Assembly: GCF_003124125.1 (NCBI RefSeq)
Contig: NZ_QCXQ01000002.1
Coordinates: 583,070-647,069, forward strand
Origin: Levilactobacillus bambusae
Lineage (GTDB): Bacteria; Bacillota; Bacilli; Lactobacillales; Lactobacillaceae
Length of the DNA stretch: 64,000 nucleotides
Direction: 5' to 3'
Of this stretch, positions 49,560 to 58,455 are shown piece after piece (position 1 is the stretch's first letter; each line of letters starts with the position of its first letter). A model generated the notes under the pieces. That model searched no databases. It was not told where the DNA came from and saw only the letters and a program-made list of their open reading frames with translations. The translations under genes were made by a program, and so were the position numbers.

Positions 49560-51554
49560 ATGTCACTTGCTTTTTCACTGCTTCTCTTAATCTTTGCCGT
49601 CGTTATCGGCAATCTCCTAGCCGCCAAAATCCGGCTAATTCCCGCCGCCTTTTGGGATATTGCGGTGGGACTATTATTTTCCTTGCTCCCCTGGTTTCAT
49701 AACTTTGAAATGGTACCTGAAGTGTTCTTATTCGTCATCATTTCCATGCTCATGTTTAACGAAGGGCAGCACACCAACGTTCGAAAGCTCGTTCAAAACC
49801 TGGGGGCCACACTTTCAATGTCCGTGTGGCTCTCACTCGCAACGATCGTGGTTGTGGGTCTGATCACCCACCTCTTTTTGCCGGCCCTATCCTGGCCGCT
49901 TGCCTTTGTACTGGGAGCGATCATTACGCCAACTGATTCCGTTGCCGTGACCTCCATTACGTCAGATTTAAAGGTTCCCGCTCCCGTCATGGAAACGTTA
50001 GAGACCGAATCCCTGTTTAACGACGCATCCGGGCTTGTAGTTTTTAATCTCTGCATTGCCGCCATCACCACCGGTTATTTTTCGGTCACCCATGCCGTGG
50101 CCAACTTTATTTATGTTTTTGGGGGCGGCATTTTACTAGGGGGTATTTTAGGCTGGTTCCTCATCATGATTCGGCTCTGGATGATCCGGCAGCGGTTAAA
50201 CGGACCTCAAATTATCATTCCCTATAAGCTGCTCATTCCCTTTATCATCTATGTCACTGCTGAATTAATTGGCGTTTCTGGTATCTTAGCCGTTGTGGCA
50301 GCCGGAATCGTTCACGGTTGGCAGCAGAACTTGCTTAAGCTATCATCGTCCCGGCTCCAAATTACAACCAACTCAGCTTGGGAATTAGTCACAAGTATCC
50401 TCAACGGCATTGTTTTTGTCCTCCTAGGAATCAGTTTTCCCGAGGTCTGGCACCAACTTCAAGAACACAGCGTCCATAACCTTGCCCTCCTGGTGGGGCT
50501 CGGCCTCGTTCTATATGTCGTCATGTTAGTCGTGCGCTTCCTCTGGGTCCGGCTGCGATTCGTCAAAATCCCCCATCAGCGAAAGAAAAACCGGTTCACG
50601 GATAGTGCCCTCATTGCGGTTAACGGGGTTCATGGAACCATTACCCTCGCCATGGCCTTTTCTCTGCCCCTAACCTTAAATCACCGGCCCTTTTCAGACC
50701 GGACCGACCTGATTTTCGTCTCAGCCGTTGTGATTGTCCTGAGTTTGCTGGTTCCCACCATCGTGTTAAAACTGACTCTCCCGGCTAAGGAAGAGCCGGT
50801 GACGTTAGCGGAACTGGATCAGGCTAAGAGTGAGACCATTAATTCAGCCATTACCCTGGTTCAACAGCAGCCCACCACCAACACGACCATTGCCGTCATC
50901 GAAACTTTGAATTCACAGCGGGCCGAACCCGTTCGGTCAGACCCAAAAAAGGTGAACGCCCTTATGGACCAAACCCGGCAGATTGATCACGACACCATTC
51001 AGCAAATGTTAGCGGACGGAGAAATTTCCGTTCAAGATGCAGATACGTACAACCAAATGGCCGCTATGATGTACCGCCGGCAGGACCAATCCTTCTGGCA
51101 GGTCACAAAAGACTGGTGGGACCGGTTAATTCCCTTTACTAAGATTCACCGCGAACATCGCCGCCGGAAGAAGGCCTACTTAAACCAGCCGGCCAGCGCC
51201 CGTAAGACGGATCGCAAGGAATGGATTACCAACATGCGCCGGATCGAAGCGAAGCCTTACGCCGTCATTAGTGACTTTCTGACTAACCTACCGGACGCCT
51301 TCAACCACCCAGAAATTATGGCCGTTCGGTCCTTCTATGATCAACGACACCGGGCCTGGAACCGGACCCGCGACGAACAATCCGCCCAAAATCAATTGCT
51401 GACCAGTGCCTTTCAGGAAGAGTACTCTTACATTCAGAACCGGGTTCAGGACGGCGGCTTCTCAAAGGCCCTCGGGACAAAACTGTTTGATGAAATTGCT
51501 AACGACCAAATGTTATATATTCAACAGAGTTCCGCAATGGCGGATGCGCAATAA
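49560..51554 (+). CDS. CPA1 family Na+(K+)/H+ antiporter
   Basis: A 664-residue antiporter. About twelve N-terminal helices (to residue about 420) carry the family motif GAIITPTDSVAVTSI and ESLFNDASGLVVFN, with the ion-binding Asp residues. A cytoplasmic C-terminal domain of some 240 residues follows, with coiled-coil and basic stretches, fitting NhaP/YvgP-like members. It expels sodium or potassium for protons. The ATG at 49560 is chosen by spacing from GGGGATGA. Confidence 0.9.
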   Translation: MSLAFSLLLLIFAVVIGNLLAAKIRLIPAAFWDIAVGLLFSLLPWFHNFEMVPEVFLFVIISMLMFNEGQHTNVRKLVQNLGATLSMSVWLSLATIVVVGLITHLFLPALSWPLAFVLGAIITPTDSVAVTSITSDLKVPAPVMETLETESLFNDASGLVVFNLCIAAITTGYFSVTHAVANFIYVFGGGILLGGILGWFLIMIRLWMIRQRLNGPQIIIPYKLLIPFIIYVTAELIGVSGILAVVAAGIVHGWQQNLLKLSSSRLQITTNSAWELVTSILNGIVFVLLGISFPEVWHQLQEHSVHNLALLVGLGLVLYVVMLVVRFLWVRLRFVKIPHQRKKNRFTDSALIAVNGVHGTITLAMAFSLPLTLNHRPFSDRTDLIFVSAVVIVLSLLVPTIVLKLTLPAKEEPVTLAELDQAKSETINSAITLVQQQPTTNTTIAVIETLNSQRAEPVRSDPKKVNALMDQTRQIDHDTIQQMLADGEISVQDADTYNQMAAMMYRRQDQSFWQVTKDWWDRLIPFTKIHREHRRRKKAYLNQPASARKTDRKEWITNMRRIEAKPYAVISDFLTNLPDAFNHPEIMAVRSFYDQRHRAWNRTRDEQSAQNQLLTSAFQEEYSYIQNRVQDGGFSKALGTKLFDEIANDQMLYIQQSSAMADAQ

Positions 51555-51596
51555 ACGCTCCACTAACTTAAGCAATCCATTATAACGATGAATCAC

Positions 51597-51645
51597 AAAA
51601 ACCGGTTCACCCGACCAAGTTTTTAGTCGGGTGAACCGGTTTTTG
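51597..51645. terminator. Terminator between the antiporter and yoeB
   Basis: AAAAACCGGTTCACCCGAC and GTCGGGTGAACCGGTTTTT form a 19-bp perfect stem, acting for both convergent transcripts. Confidence 0.9.
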
Positions 51646-51687
51646 GAGTGAACTCAGCGGTCAAGAAATTCAATAGTCAAGAAGGGG

Positions 51688-51945
51688 CTAATCATGATCC
51701 CGAGCCGAGTAAATATAAATTTTTTGATCATCAACCCGGTAAATCAACCGGTGTTCTGCATTTATCCGCCGCGACCACTTACCAGACAGTTCATGCTTTA
51801 ACGGTTCCGGTTTGCCAATTCCATCGTAGGGGGTTCGTTCAATATTTTTAATTAGCCGGTTAATTTTCTTCACCATGGCTTTGTCATTTTGATCATGCCA
51901 ATACATATAATCAGACCAGGCTGCATCAGACCAAGCCTTAATCAT
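51688..51945 (-). CDS. yoeB: YoeB toxin (Txe/YoeB mRNA interferase)
   Basis: An 85-residue ribosome-dependent mRNA interferase. MIKAWSDAAWSDYMYW, NIERTPYDGIGKPEPLKHEL and WSRRINAEHRLIYRV with the terminal ARDHD are standard YoeB features, including the C-terminal catalytic His. The start at 51945 overlaps the antitoxin's end by eight bases. The full length implies a working toxin. Confidence 0.93.
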   Translation of the reverse strand: MIKAWSDAAWSDYMYWHDQNDKAMVKKINRLIKNIERTPYDGIGKPEPLKHELSGKWSRRINAEHRLIYRVDDQKIYIYSARDHD

Positions 51946-52207
51946 TAGTGGCATCCTCAATGAGATCATGCGCTTTAAATTGACCTTGTTCTAACTCTCG
52001 ATCACCTAACCGAATCTTCTCCATCAAATAGTCATTAGATAATATTCGCATTGTTTCTTGCATGGCATCATAATCACGTTTACTCATGACCACAATTTCC
52101 TCATCAGGCTCCTTGCTCGTCACAATCAAAGCGTCCGAATTATCATTGACTTGCCGCATATAACTCTTTAGTTTTTGCCGGAAATTAGAGTATGCAACTG
52201 CATCCAT
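51938..52207 (-). CDS. yefM: YefM antitoxin (Phd/YefM family)
   Basis: An 89-residue antitoxin: DAVAYSNFRQKLKSYMRQVN is the DNA-binding dimer part, and the C-terminus that wraps YoeB follows VVMSKRDYDAMQETMRILS. It is first in the operon. Its ribosome site lies within a perfect 36-base palindrome. Confidence 0.93.
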   Translation of the reverse strand: MDAVAYSNFRQKLKSYMRQVNDNSDALIVTSKEPDEEIVVMSKRDYDAMQETMRILSNDYLMEKIRLGDRELEQGQFKAHDLIEDATND

Positions 52208-52209
52208 CC

Positions 52210-52245
52210 GATCAGCTCCTTTATTTTAAAATAAAGGAGCTGATC
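52210..52245. promoter_or_regulatory. 36-base perfect palindrome over the yefM ribosome site
   Basis: GATCAGCTCCTTTATTTT and its exact complement meet without a loop. On the minus strand it contains AAAGGAG, the ribosome site of yefM, eight bases before the ATG. It could be the YefM-YoeB operator, an RNA hairpin that hides the ribosome site, or both. Confidence 0.65.
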
Positions 52246-52258
52246 AATAATTTTACTT

Positions 52259-52274
52259 TGTTTCACGTGAAACA
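52259..52274. other. ParB-binding parS site, second perfect copy
   Basis: TGTTTCACGTGAAACA, identical to 8060-8075. It lies between the convergent-leaving ends around yefM and the MFS gene, outside coding sequence. Confidence 0.75.
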
Positions 52275-52317
52275 TATCTCCCATCACTAGCTTACCAAAT
52301 ACTCCGTTTACCGTTTG

Positions 52318-53535
52318 CTAACGTTTTAAACCTGGTAACGACATCATCGTCATAAAACTAATGAGGTATAGGACTGATAAAGCGGCCATAACAATCGTCA
52401 ATGAATAATGGTCCATTAAGATCCCGATGGCCACGGACGAAAAACCCCCAATGGCCCGACCCACGTTAACAATAATATTATTCGCCGTGGACCGGATTTC
52501 CGTGGGGTACAACCGCGAAATAACGGCCCCGTAGCCTCCGAACATCCCGTTAGAGAAGAAACCGACAACCGCGCCAATAATAATCAGCATGACCAAGCTG
52601 TTAGCTAACGTAATCGTGTAGACCATTAGCGCAGACGCTAAGAGGAACACGCCAAACGCCCGCCGGGGGCCAAAGTAATCCAGGACGGTCCCGAAGGTTA
52701 GCATTCCCAGACTCATCCCGATGATGGTCGCAATCATCCACAGAGATGAACCGGAGACATTTAACCCCAGCTGCTTTTGCACGATGATGGGCAACCAATT
52801 CATTAGACCGAAGTAGCCCGCAATTTGAACGGTCGTCATGACCATTAAGCCCCCACTTTGGTAGGCCGCCCGGGGTGAACTGAACATCTCTCGAAATACC
52901 GTCCTAACCGTTGACCCCTGCCGCGTCCGTTTGGCGACTAAAAATTCGTCAGTTTCATTGAGGTGCCGCCGAATGAAAAAGGTTAGACCAACGGGAATAA
53001 TTCCGAGTAAAAACAGCCCGTGCCACCCCATGCGGGGAATAATAAAGGCGGCGGCCACAGCAGCTAGAATGGCCCCCACCTGACCCCCGATTGCGGCTAA
53101 GGACGTCATTTTACCAATTTGATTTTGATCAAAGGTCTCTGCGATGAGGGAAATCCCCACCCCGTATTCTCCTCCGGCGCCAATCCCCGCCAAAAACCGC
53201 AAGCAATAGATTTCGGTAATATTATTGGCGAAGGCCATCATTGCGGTTGCGAAGGCAAAGATAAAAATGGTATAGGTAAAGGTTCTGACCCGCCCAAATT
53301 TATCACCCACCAGCCCAAACAGAACGCCGCCAAACAGCATTCCAAGGTTGGTAACGGAGCCAATCAATCCTGCTGCGCCTCCACTTAAATGAAGTTGGCT
53401 AATCATTGAACTCATCGCAAACGATAAAAAAAGCACATCCATGTTTTCTAAGGCAAATCCAGAACTGGTTGACGCAATTGTCCATTTCTGATTTGTCGAG
53501 AGACCATGGGTGTGTGAGATTGTTGTTGTTTTCAT
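52318..53535 (-). CDS. MFS transporter (aromatic acid/sialate-type proton symporter)
   Basis: A 405-residue major facilitator with twelve helices. LVGDKFGRVRTF is the MFS loop 2-3 motif, GEYGVGISLIAE (helix 5) and GMFGGYGAVISRLYPTEIRSTA (loop 10-11) are typical of the metabolite:H+ symporter subfamily. The start at 53535 follows GGAGG; the longer frame is unsupported. The substrate is unknown and no catabolic genes are linked. Confidence 0.85.
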   Translation of the reverse strand: MKTTTISHTHGLSTNQKWTIASTSSGFALENMDVLFLSFAMSSMISQLHLSGGAAGLIGSVTNLGMLFGGVLFGLVGDKFGRVRTFTYTIFIFAFATAMMAFANNITEIYCLRFLAGIGAGGEYGVGISLIAETFDQNQIGKMTSLAAIGGQVGAILAAVAAAFIIPRMGWHGLFLLGIIPVGLTFFIRRHLNETDEFLVAKRTRQGSTVRTVFREMFSSPRAAYQSGGLMVMTTVQIAGYFGLMNWLPIIVQKQLGLNVSGSSLWMIATIIGMSLGMLTFGTVLDYFGPRRAFGVFLLASALMVYTITLANSLVMLIIIGAVVGFFSNGMFGGYGAVISRLYPTEIRSTANNIIVNVGRAIGGFSSVAIGILMDHYSLTIVMAALSVLYLISFMTMMSLPGLKR

Positions 53536-53772
53536 ATTCAATTCCTCCAAATGAATGCTCACGGACATTCGTTATTTTTAGTTGTTTTGATTATTCCACG
53601 AATAAAGATTGAAATCAAGGAGAAATTGTTTGTCCTTTTAACTGTTGCATTAGGCCGCAAATGATTAGTTTCTAATAAATTTTCTGCGGTGAAGCCCTTC
53701 GGTTAACAAAGTCAGCTAAACTATGCTAATCTGCAGGTAACAGACTGCATTGCATAGAAAGGGAGTCTCCGC

Positions 53773-54036
53773 ATGATATCATTGGCAATTGCAGCCGCAA
53801 TGAGCAACAACGCTCAAATTGGCATTGCGGTTGGGGTTATTATCTTTATCATCTTGTTTTTCAAACTCATCATTGCGTTTATCAAGTTCTGCTTTCGGCA
53901 CCCGATCCTTTTCATTATCCTCCTGCTCTGTGGGGGGCTCGGGTTTGCCTTTAACTTTCTCCTCGGTGGCGCGGTTATCCTGGCCGCATTAGTGGGCGGT
54001 GTCGTGTTCATGCTGTTGAATGGATTTGATAATTAA
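53773..54036 (+). CDS. Small hydrophobic protein
   Basis: An 87-residue protein with two to three hydrophobic segments: IGIAVGVIIFIILFFKLIIA, HPILFIILLLCGGLGFAFNF and GAVILAALVGGVVFMLL. GGGAG precedes the ATG. The family is not recognised. Nested hairpin copy D follows it. Confidence 0.65.
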   Translation: MISLAIAAAMSNNAQIGIAVGVIIFIILFFKLIIAFIKFCFRHPILFIILLLCGGLGFAFNFLLGGAVILAALVGGVVFMLLNGFDN

Positions 54037-54072
54037 CGGGCATTGGAAACTAAATAACCAAAAAAGGAGGCA

Positions 54073-54182
54073 GGGACATAAGACGTTCAGGCCATGCCAA
54101 ATAGGGCAAAGGACCAGGTTCGATTGTTTTTTGATCGGATTTGGTCCTTTGCCCTATTTGGTTGTGGTCTGTCTTATGTCCC
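54073..54182. repeat. Nested hairpin element, copy D (best preserved)
   Basis: Outer arms GGGACATAAGAC (54073-54084) and GTCTTATGTCCC (54171-54182); inner arms are the 20-base CCAAATAGGGCAAAGGACCA and its complement; core TTCGATT...GATCGGA. A second hairpin (GGTCCGAAAGC/GCTTTCGGACC, about 54191-54233) follows, as after copy E. The element fills the gap between two genes facing each other. Confidence 0.85.
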
Positions 54183-54302
54183 GTAACTACTGGTCCGAAA
54201 GCATCCTGTTAAGGATAAAAGGCTTTCGGACCAAGCTGCAAGAGTCGAATTTCTAAGCGAAGCGGGCCTAATGTCCCAATCTCCTTTTAGGTCTTGGTTC
54301 CC

Positions 54303-54815
54303 TTACTGGGCATTACGGTCCAAGAAGCGGGCCAACGCCTCAGGACTTTCCGGTTGATCGTGACTGATCCAGTCAATGATCACGTTCATTAATCCGGCCG
54401 TATGATACTCAACGTAATACTTAACCTCCCGTTCGCTGAGGCCCGTTAGAATCGGTTTGCCATGGGATAATTCGTTCATCACTTGATAAATATTAACCCG
54501 CAGCAGATCCAGTTGGTTCGCCCGAATCAAAACCTTAATAAACGGACTGTGTCGCTGAAAAAACATCACCATTTGTAAAATATAATGATAATTATCTTGA
54601 TACTCAATCGTTTGCTGAAACTCAACTAAGAGACGCTTAACCTCGACCTCAAGGACTTCCACAAGGTTGCGGTAAGACCTATAAAACGTCATCCGTGAAA
54701 TTCCGGCAACCCGGGTCAATTCACTAACCGTAATATCATCGAGCGACTTTTCTTGTAATAGCCGTTCAATTGCTCCCAGCAGGGATTCCTGCGTTAATTC
54801 CGTTCGCTTCGTCAT
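54303..54815 (-). CDS. TetR family regulator
   Basis: A 170-residue TetR-type protein: KSLDDITVSELTRVAGISRMTFYRSYRN is the DNA-binding segment, and the C-terminal bundle resembles the TetR_C DhaS-like group. It diverges from an SDR gene across a gap with a dyad. It likely represses that gene. Confidence 0.87.
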   Translation of the reverse strand: MTKRTELTQESLLGAIERLLQEKSLDDITVSELTRVAGISRMTFYRSYRNLVEVLEVEVKRLLVEFQQTIEYQDNYHYILQMVMFFQRHSPFIKVLIRANQLDLLRVNIYQVMNELSHGKPILTGLSEREVKYYVEYHTAGLMNVIIDWISHDQPESPEALARFLDRNAQ

Positions 54816-54878
54816 TTGACAACTTTCCCCCTTTTGTCACAGTTTGCGTTCGTTTGATTGTCTTTTTGGTTTCTACCG

Positions 54879-54919
54879 GTTACACTTGTCACATTCATTG
54901 AGATTGATACAACTGTAAC
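54879..54919. promoter_or_regulatory. Operator-like dyad between TetR and SDR genes
   Basis: GTTACACTTGTC (54879-54890) and GATACAACTGTAAC (54906-54919) form an imperfect inverted repeat of the pattern GTTACAnTTGT. It lies just before the SDR ribosome site. Confidence 0.5.
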
Positions 54920-54941
54920 ACTAACAGGGAGGAAATTAAAC

Positions 54942-55775
54942 ATGTCAAACTTAAAGGTTGTTGCCATTACCGGAGCCAGCAGTGGAATGGGCAAAGCCAC
55001 CGCAGAGTTATTCGCCGCTAAGAACTGGGTCGTTTACGGGGGCGCACGTCATCTTGAAAACATCCCTACCGCCGCCAATATTCATCCCGTCCAGTTGGAC
55101 GTTACGGACTCCGAATCAAACCACCACTTCATCCAAACCGTTCTGGCCGAGCAGCACCACATCGACGTTTTAATTAACGATGCCGGTTACGGTGAAAACG
55201 GTCCGGTAGAAGATATTTCCATGGAAAAGGCCCACAAACAGTTTGACACCAACTTTTTCGGTGCCGCTGAATTAGCAAAACTGGTTCTGCCAACCATGCG
55301 GCAACAGGGTTTCGGCCGAATCGTCAACGTCTCCTCAATTGGCGGTGACATCTACTCCCCGTTGGCCGCCTACTACCACGCTTCAAAGGCTGCGCTGCAA
55401 CAATGGAGTGACACCTTGGACCTAGAAGTTCGCCAATTTGGAATTCGATCGGTTATCGTTCAGCCCGGCGGCACACAGTCGGCTTGGGGTGCTACCGCCA
55501 TGGCTAACGTCCGTCAGAATTTAAAGTCGGATTCAGCCTACGCCAAGTTCGCTGATTTATTGGGTAACGCCTTAGATAGCGGATCACGGGGAATGACGGC
55601 CACTTCAGGCGACCTCGCCCAAGTCATCTACGCCGCTGCCACCGATCCCACTCCGAAACGGCGCTACTTTAATTCAATGAGTGACCACCTGACCGTGATT
55701 GTTGCCCGGGCCTTCCCAAACGTTTTTCGGGCAACCCTCCTCAGATCGTTAAAACGACTGGGCAAGAGGGCCTAA
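54942..55775 (+). CDS. SDR family oxidoreductase
   Basis: A 277-residue classical SDR: TGASSGMGKATAELFA for NAD(P), NDAGYGENGPV in the NNAG position, NVSSIGGD with the Ser and YHASK for Tyr-Lys. The start at 54942 follows GGGAGGA; the longer frame begins in the promoter. It pairs with the divergent TetR. The substrate is unknown. Confidence 0.88.
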   Translation: MSNLKVVAITGASSGMGKATAELFAAKNWVVYGGARHLENIPTAANIHPVQLDVTDSESNHHFIQTVLAEQHHIDVLINDAGYGENGPVEDISMEKAHKQFDTNFFGAAELAKLVLPTMRQQGFGRIVNVSSIGGDIYSPLAAYYHASKAALQQWSDTLDLEVRQFGIRSVIVQPGGTQSAWGATAMANVRQNLKSDSAYAKFADLLGNALDSGSRGMTATSGDLAQVIYAAATDPTPKRRYFNSMSDHLTVIVARAFPNVFRATLLRSLKRLGKRA

Positions 55776-55828
55776 GGGGGCAAGGGTGTGAAAGCACTCG
55801 GTAGGTCTCAAGGAGTAACGTAAGAAAC

Positions 55829-55888
55829 AAAATAAAAAGGGTGACCATGTTCGATCGAAAAATCGAACCCGGTCACCCTTTTTATTTG
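55829..55888. repeat. Nested hairpin element, copy F
   Basis: AAATAAAAAGGGTGACC and GGTCACCCTTTTTATTT form the arms, TTCGAT and ATCGAA the core. Upstream (about 55785-55825) is an inverted copy of the end of the 120-base tandem unit, and downstream lies GTCTTATGTCC, as in the outer arm of copy D. Confidence 0.75.
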
Positions 55889-55928
55889 ACATGGTCTGGA
55901 CGTCTTATGTCCATTCTAATTTTGATTA

Positions 55929-56870
55929 TTATAAGTTATCATTAATAAAATCTAAAGCTACCGTGTGCAAGTCGTCCAAAGCGGTTGCTTCAATTGGGTA
56001 GTGGCCCCCGTTGCGTAATGTTGTCTTCGTAACTTTAACCTGAGTCAGTTTATCCAAGAAGGGGTCACTCAGACGTTCCGGCGTCCAACGGTCAGTATCC
56101 GGCTGCGTTAACAGAACGGGACAAACCGTGAAGTTTTCGGGTTCAACGTCTGGAGCGTAGGTCATGTAGGTATTCATGAACTTCATGGTCACCTTGTTCC
56201 CGCCGGAAGTTGGATCGTTTAACATCACCTTCAAGCATTGAGGATCATTAACGAGCGCCCGCATCTTTGACGGAATACTCATTTTCATCTTAAATCCTGA
56301 TAAACCAATGTGAGTGGCAATTCCCGTCAAAGGCACCCCAAATTCACCCCAGAACCAGTTGTTCGTGGTTGTCATTTGAACGTCCTTGCTCCGTTGGTCG
56401 AGGAAGGTCATTCCAATGATTCCCTTCACCTTCTTATTTCGGGCAGCGACGTGGTAGGTTTCCATCCCACCGGCTGATAACCCGTACAGGAAGATTGGCC
56501 GGTCATCCTTAGTTAGTTCAACGTCAATCAAGTCGCTGCCGCATTGAACCCAGTCATCGTAACTGATCAAAGCGTGGGGATCAACATCCGTAACCCCATA
56601 GGTTGGCATATCCACACAGATCGTTTCAAAGTTTTCTAGGGCCATGGGGCCGCCCATGATCATTGAGATTTGCCGGCCGTTCGTCCCAACACCGTGGAAC
56701 ATAATGATTTTAGCCTTAGCGTCAGGATTACGGAACGTATCCAAGTGAACGGTATTATTGTGCCAGTCCCAATCCTCTTCCGTTGGGTGGTAGTGAGTCG
56801 TGTAATGGTATTTTTCTGGTAAGAATGATTCGACTTCGCGCCATGCGCGTTGGTTTTGGTAAGTTGTCAT
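55929..56870 (-). CDS. Alpha/beta hydrolase
   Basis: A 313-residue hydrolase: the strand-loop IIMFHGVGTNGRQISM carries the oxyanion HG, YGLSAGGMETYHV the nucleophile Ser, TQPDTDRWTPE the likely Asp region and NGGHYPIE the His. The start at 56870 follows CAGGAGG. It lies downstream of a Crp-type regulator on the same strand. Esterase, lipase or dienelactone-hydrolase-like roles are possible. Confidence 0.85.
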   Translation of the reverse strand: MTTYQNQRAWREVESFLPEKYHYTTHYHPTEEDWDWHNNTVHLDTFRNPDAKAKIIMFHGVGTNGRQISMIMGGPMALENFETICVDMPTYGVTDVDPHALISYDDWVQCGSDLIDVELTKDDRPIFLYGLSAGGMETYHVAARNKKVKGIIGMTFLDQRSKDVQMTTTNNWFWGEFGVPLTGIATHIGLSGFKMKMSIPSKMRALVNDPQCLKVMLNDPTSGGNKVTMKFMNTYMTYAPDVEPENFTVCPVLLTQPDTDRWTPERLSDPFLDKLTQVKVTKTTLRNGGHYPIEATALDDLHTVALDFINDNL

Positions 56871-56933
56871 TATAAAATGCCTCCTGATTAATGCTAGTTT
56901 ATCAGCAGACAATCATGTGGGCATTGATCTATG

Positions 56934-57524
56934 TTAACAGCTCATCATCTTTTTTCGAATTCGGCTCAAACTTTCCTTGGTAATCCCAATGTAAGATGCA
57001 ATTTGATTTTGGGGAATCCGTTTTTCCACGGCCCCAAATTGTTTCTGAAATTCTTCGTAGCGCTGCTGGGCACTCAAACTCTGAAACGCATATTCACGCT
57101 GCATTTTGTAGCGTAAGGTGGCCTCCAGCTGCCCAATGTAGAACTGGGTCAGGGGAGCACTACCTAAAATAATGGCCTTCATTTTAGCGGCATTAAACCG
57201 GAGACACTGACAGTCCTCGACGGCATCGAAGGCCTCTGTGCTCGTATCCGCAAACAAACTTTCCCCAATTAAAAACTCGCCCGCCACCATAAAATTCTTA
57301 GTCACGTTTCGCCCATTTTGATCAATGTAGAAGCTGCGCGCAATTCCATCGATAATCAAGTACACAGATTGCTGGGGTTGATGGGTATTTAACACCAAAC
57401 TCCCGTGCGGAAAGTACGCTTGCTCAGCAATCACGGCCAGACGATGGACGTCTAAATCGGATATGGTAACGTGGTACTGATCCATGGCGGTACTGATCAA
57501 GTCTTCCTTAGTTGCAATGTCCAT
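56934..57524 (-). CDS. Crp/Fnr-type regulator, CNB-domain with short HTH
   Basis: A 196-residue regulator with a cyclic-nucleotide-binding fold (FPHGSLVLNTHQPQQSVYLI, GEFLIGESLFAD) and a C-terminal helix-turn-helix (IPQNQIASYIGITKESLSRIRKK). This is the short Yeast-Crp-like group common in Bacteroidetes and lactobacilli. It is upstream of the hydrolase gene, possibly its regulator. Confidence 0.85.
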   Translation of the reverse strand: MDIATKEDLISTAMDQYHVTISDLDVHRLAVIAEQAYFPHGSLVLNTHQPQQSVYLIIDGIARSFYIDQNGRNVTKNFMVAGEFLIGESLFADTSTEAFDAVEDCQCLRFNAAKMKAIILGSAPLTQFYIGQLEATLRYKMQREYAFQSLSAQQRYEEFQKQFGAVEKRIPQNQIASYIGITKESLSRIRKKMMSC

Positions 57525-57612
57525 TTGGGCACCCCCCTACGTTTTACTCCCTTTTATTATAAGAAATTCCAGCGTCATTTACAAAAATAGCATAAGCTAA
57601 CTTTGTGCCATG

Positions 57613-57663
57613 CCAAATAAGGAACGCTCAGCCAATGGGTCTGGTTGAGCGTTCCTTATTTGG
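57613..57663. repeat. Nested hairpin element, copy G
   Basis: CCAAATAAGGAACGCTCA and TGAGCGTTCCTTATTTGG form an 18-bp perfect stem. The loop (about 57631-57645) lacks the TTCGAT core. The leading GCCATG matches copy D. Confidence 0.75.
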
Positions 57664-57699
57664 ATCACAGGGACTAATCGACGGATTATTCCCCGAAAA

Positions 57700-58347
57700 C
57701 TAGTTTTTAATTTGTAAAATTTGATCTAAATCGGTTCGTGTCGTCCGCAGATCGTTTAATTTATCGTCTTTGGCATAGCCTAACGCAATTCCCATAAAGA
57801 TTGCTTCATCCTCCGGAATATCAAATTCTTCCCGAATTTCTGCTGGGTATCGGATTAATTCGTAGGCGGGTAAACTACCAACCCCATGATCTGCAGCCGC
57901 TAGCAAAATCCCGTACCCAAATGCTCCAACGTCGTAGGCCGAATATGCCGATGATCCCTTAGGCATGGTTAGGTAAAGGATCGCCGGGGCATTAAACAGG
58001 TCATTTTCCGATGCCATCATTTGGTCGCTTTCATCAGGCGAGTAAAATTCTGCCATATTTGACATCCAACGGTTCAAATTGGCCTGTGGCATTGGGGCCC
58101 ACGTTCTAGGTGGTGTGACCTCCGTATGACTCCTGGTGCGCTGCACAGCCAGTTTTTTATGGTGACCCCGGATTTGCTTAGCAGTTTTTCCAACGGCCAA
58201 GTAGGCCTTCCATGGCTGCGTATTTTCCCAGGAGGGAGCTAGCTGAGCCTCCGAAACAATTGCTTTTAATGTATCTAAGTCGACTTCCCGGTCACTAAAC
58301 TCATGGGCTGAATGGCGCATGGCTTGAATACTTTGGTTTGTCATCAT
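57700..58347 (-). CDS. Nitroreductase family protein
   Basis: A 215-residue FMN nitroreductase (PF00881): RHSAHEFSDREVDLDTLKAIV with the Arg-His FMN motif, SEAQLAPSWENTQPWKAYL, and the C-terminal GIALGYAKDDK. It reduces nitroaromatics or quinones. It diverges from an HxlR gene and a dyad lies between them. Confidence 0.9.
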   Translation of the reverse strand: MMTNQSIQAMRHSAHEFSDREVDLDTLKAIVSEAQLAPSWENTQPWKAYLAVGKTAKQIRGHHKKLAVQRTRSHTEVTPPRTWAPMPQANLNRWMSNMAEFYSPDESDQMMASENDLFNAPAILYLTMPKGSSAYSAYDVGAFGYGILLAAADHGVGSLPAYELIRYPAEIREEFDIPEDEAIFMGIALGYAKDDKLNDLRTTRTDLDQILQIKN

Positions 58348-58363
58348 GGTAACTTCCCATCTA

Positions 58364-58406
58364 ATTTTACTAACTATTTGTAACTATATTGTATAGTCAG
58401 TAAAAT
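58364..58406. promoter_or_regulatory. HxlR-type operator between nitroreductase and its regulator
   Basis: ATTTTACTAACTAT (58364-58377) and ATAGTCAGTAAAAT (58393-58406) are an inverted repeat with a single mismatch. It covers both promoters in the divergent gap. Confidence 0.75.
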
Positions 58407-58455
58407 AGAAAACAAGGACGCAGTTTTTTCTTACCTACTCAAGGAGGTCCCGCCC

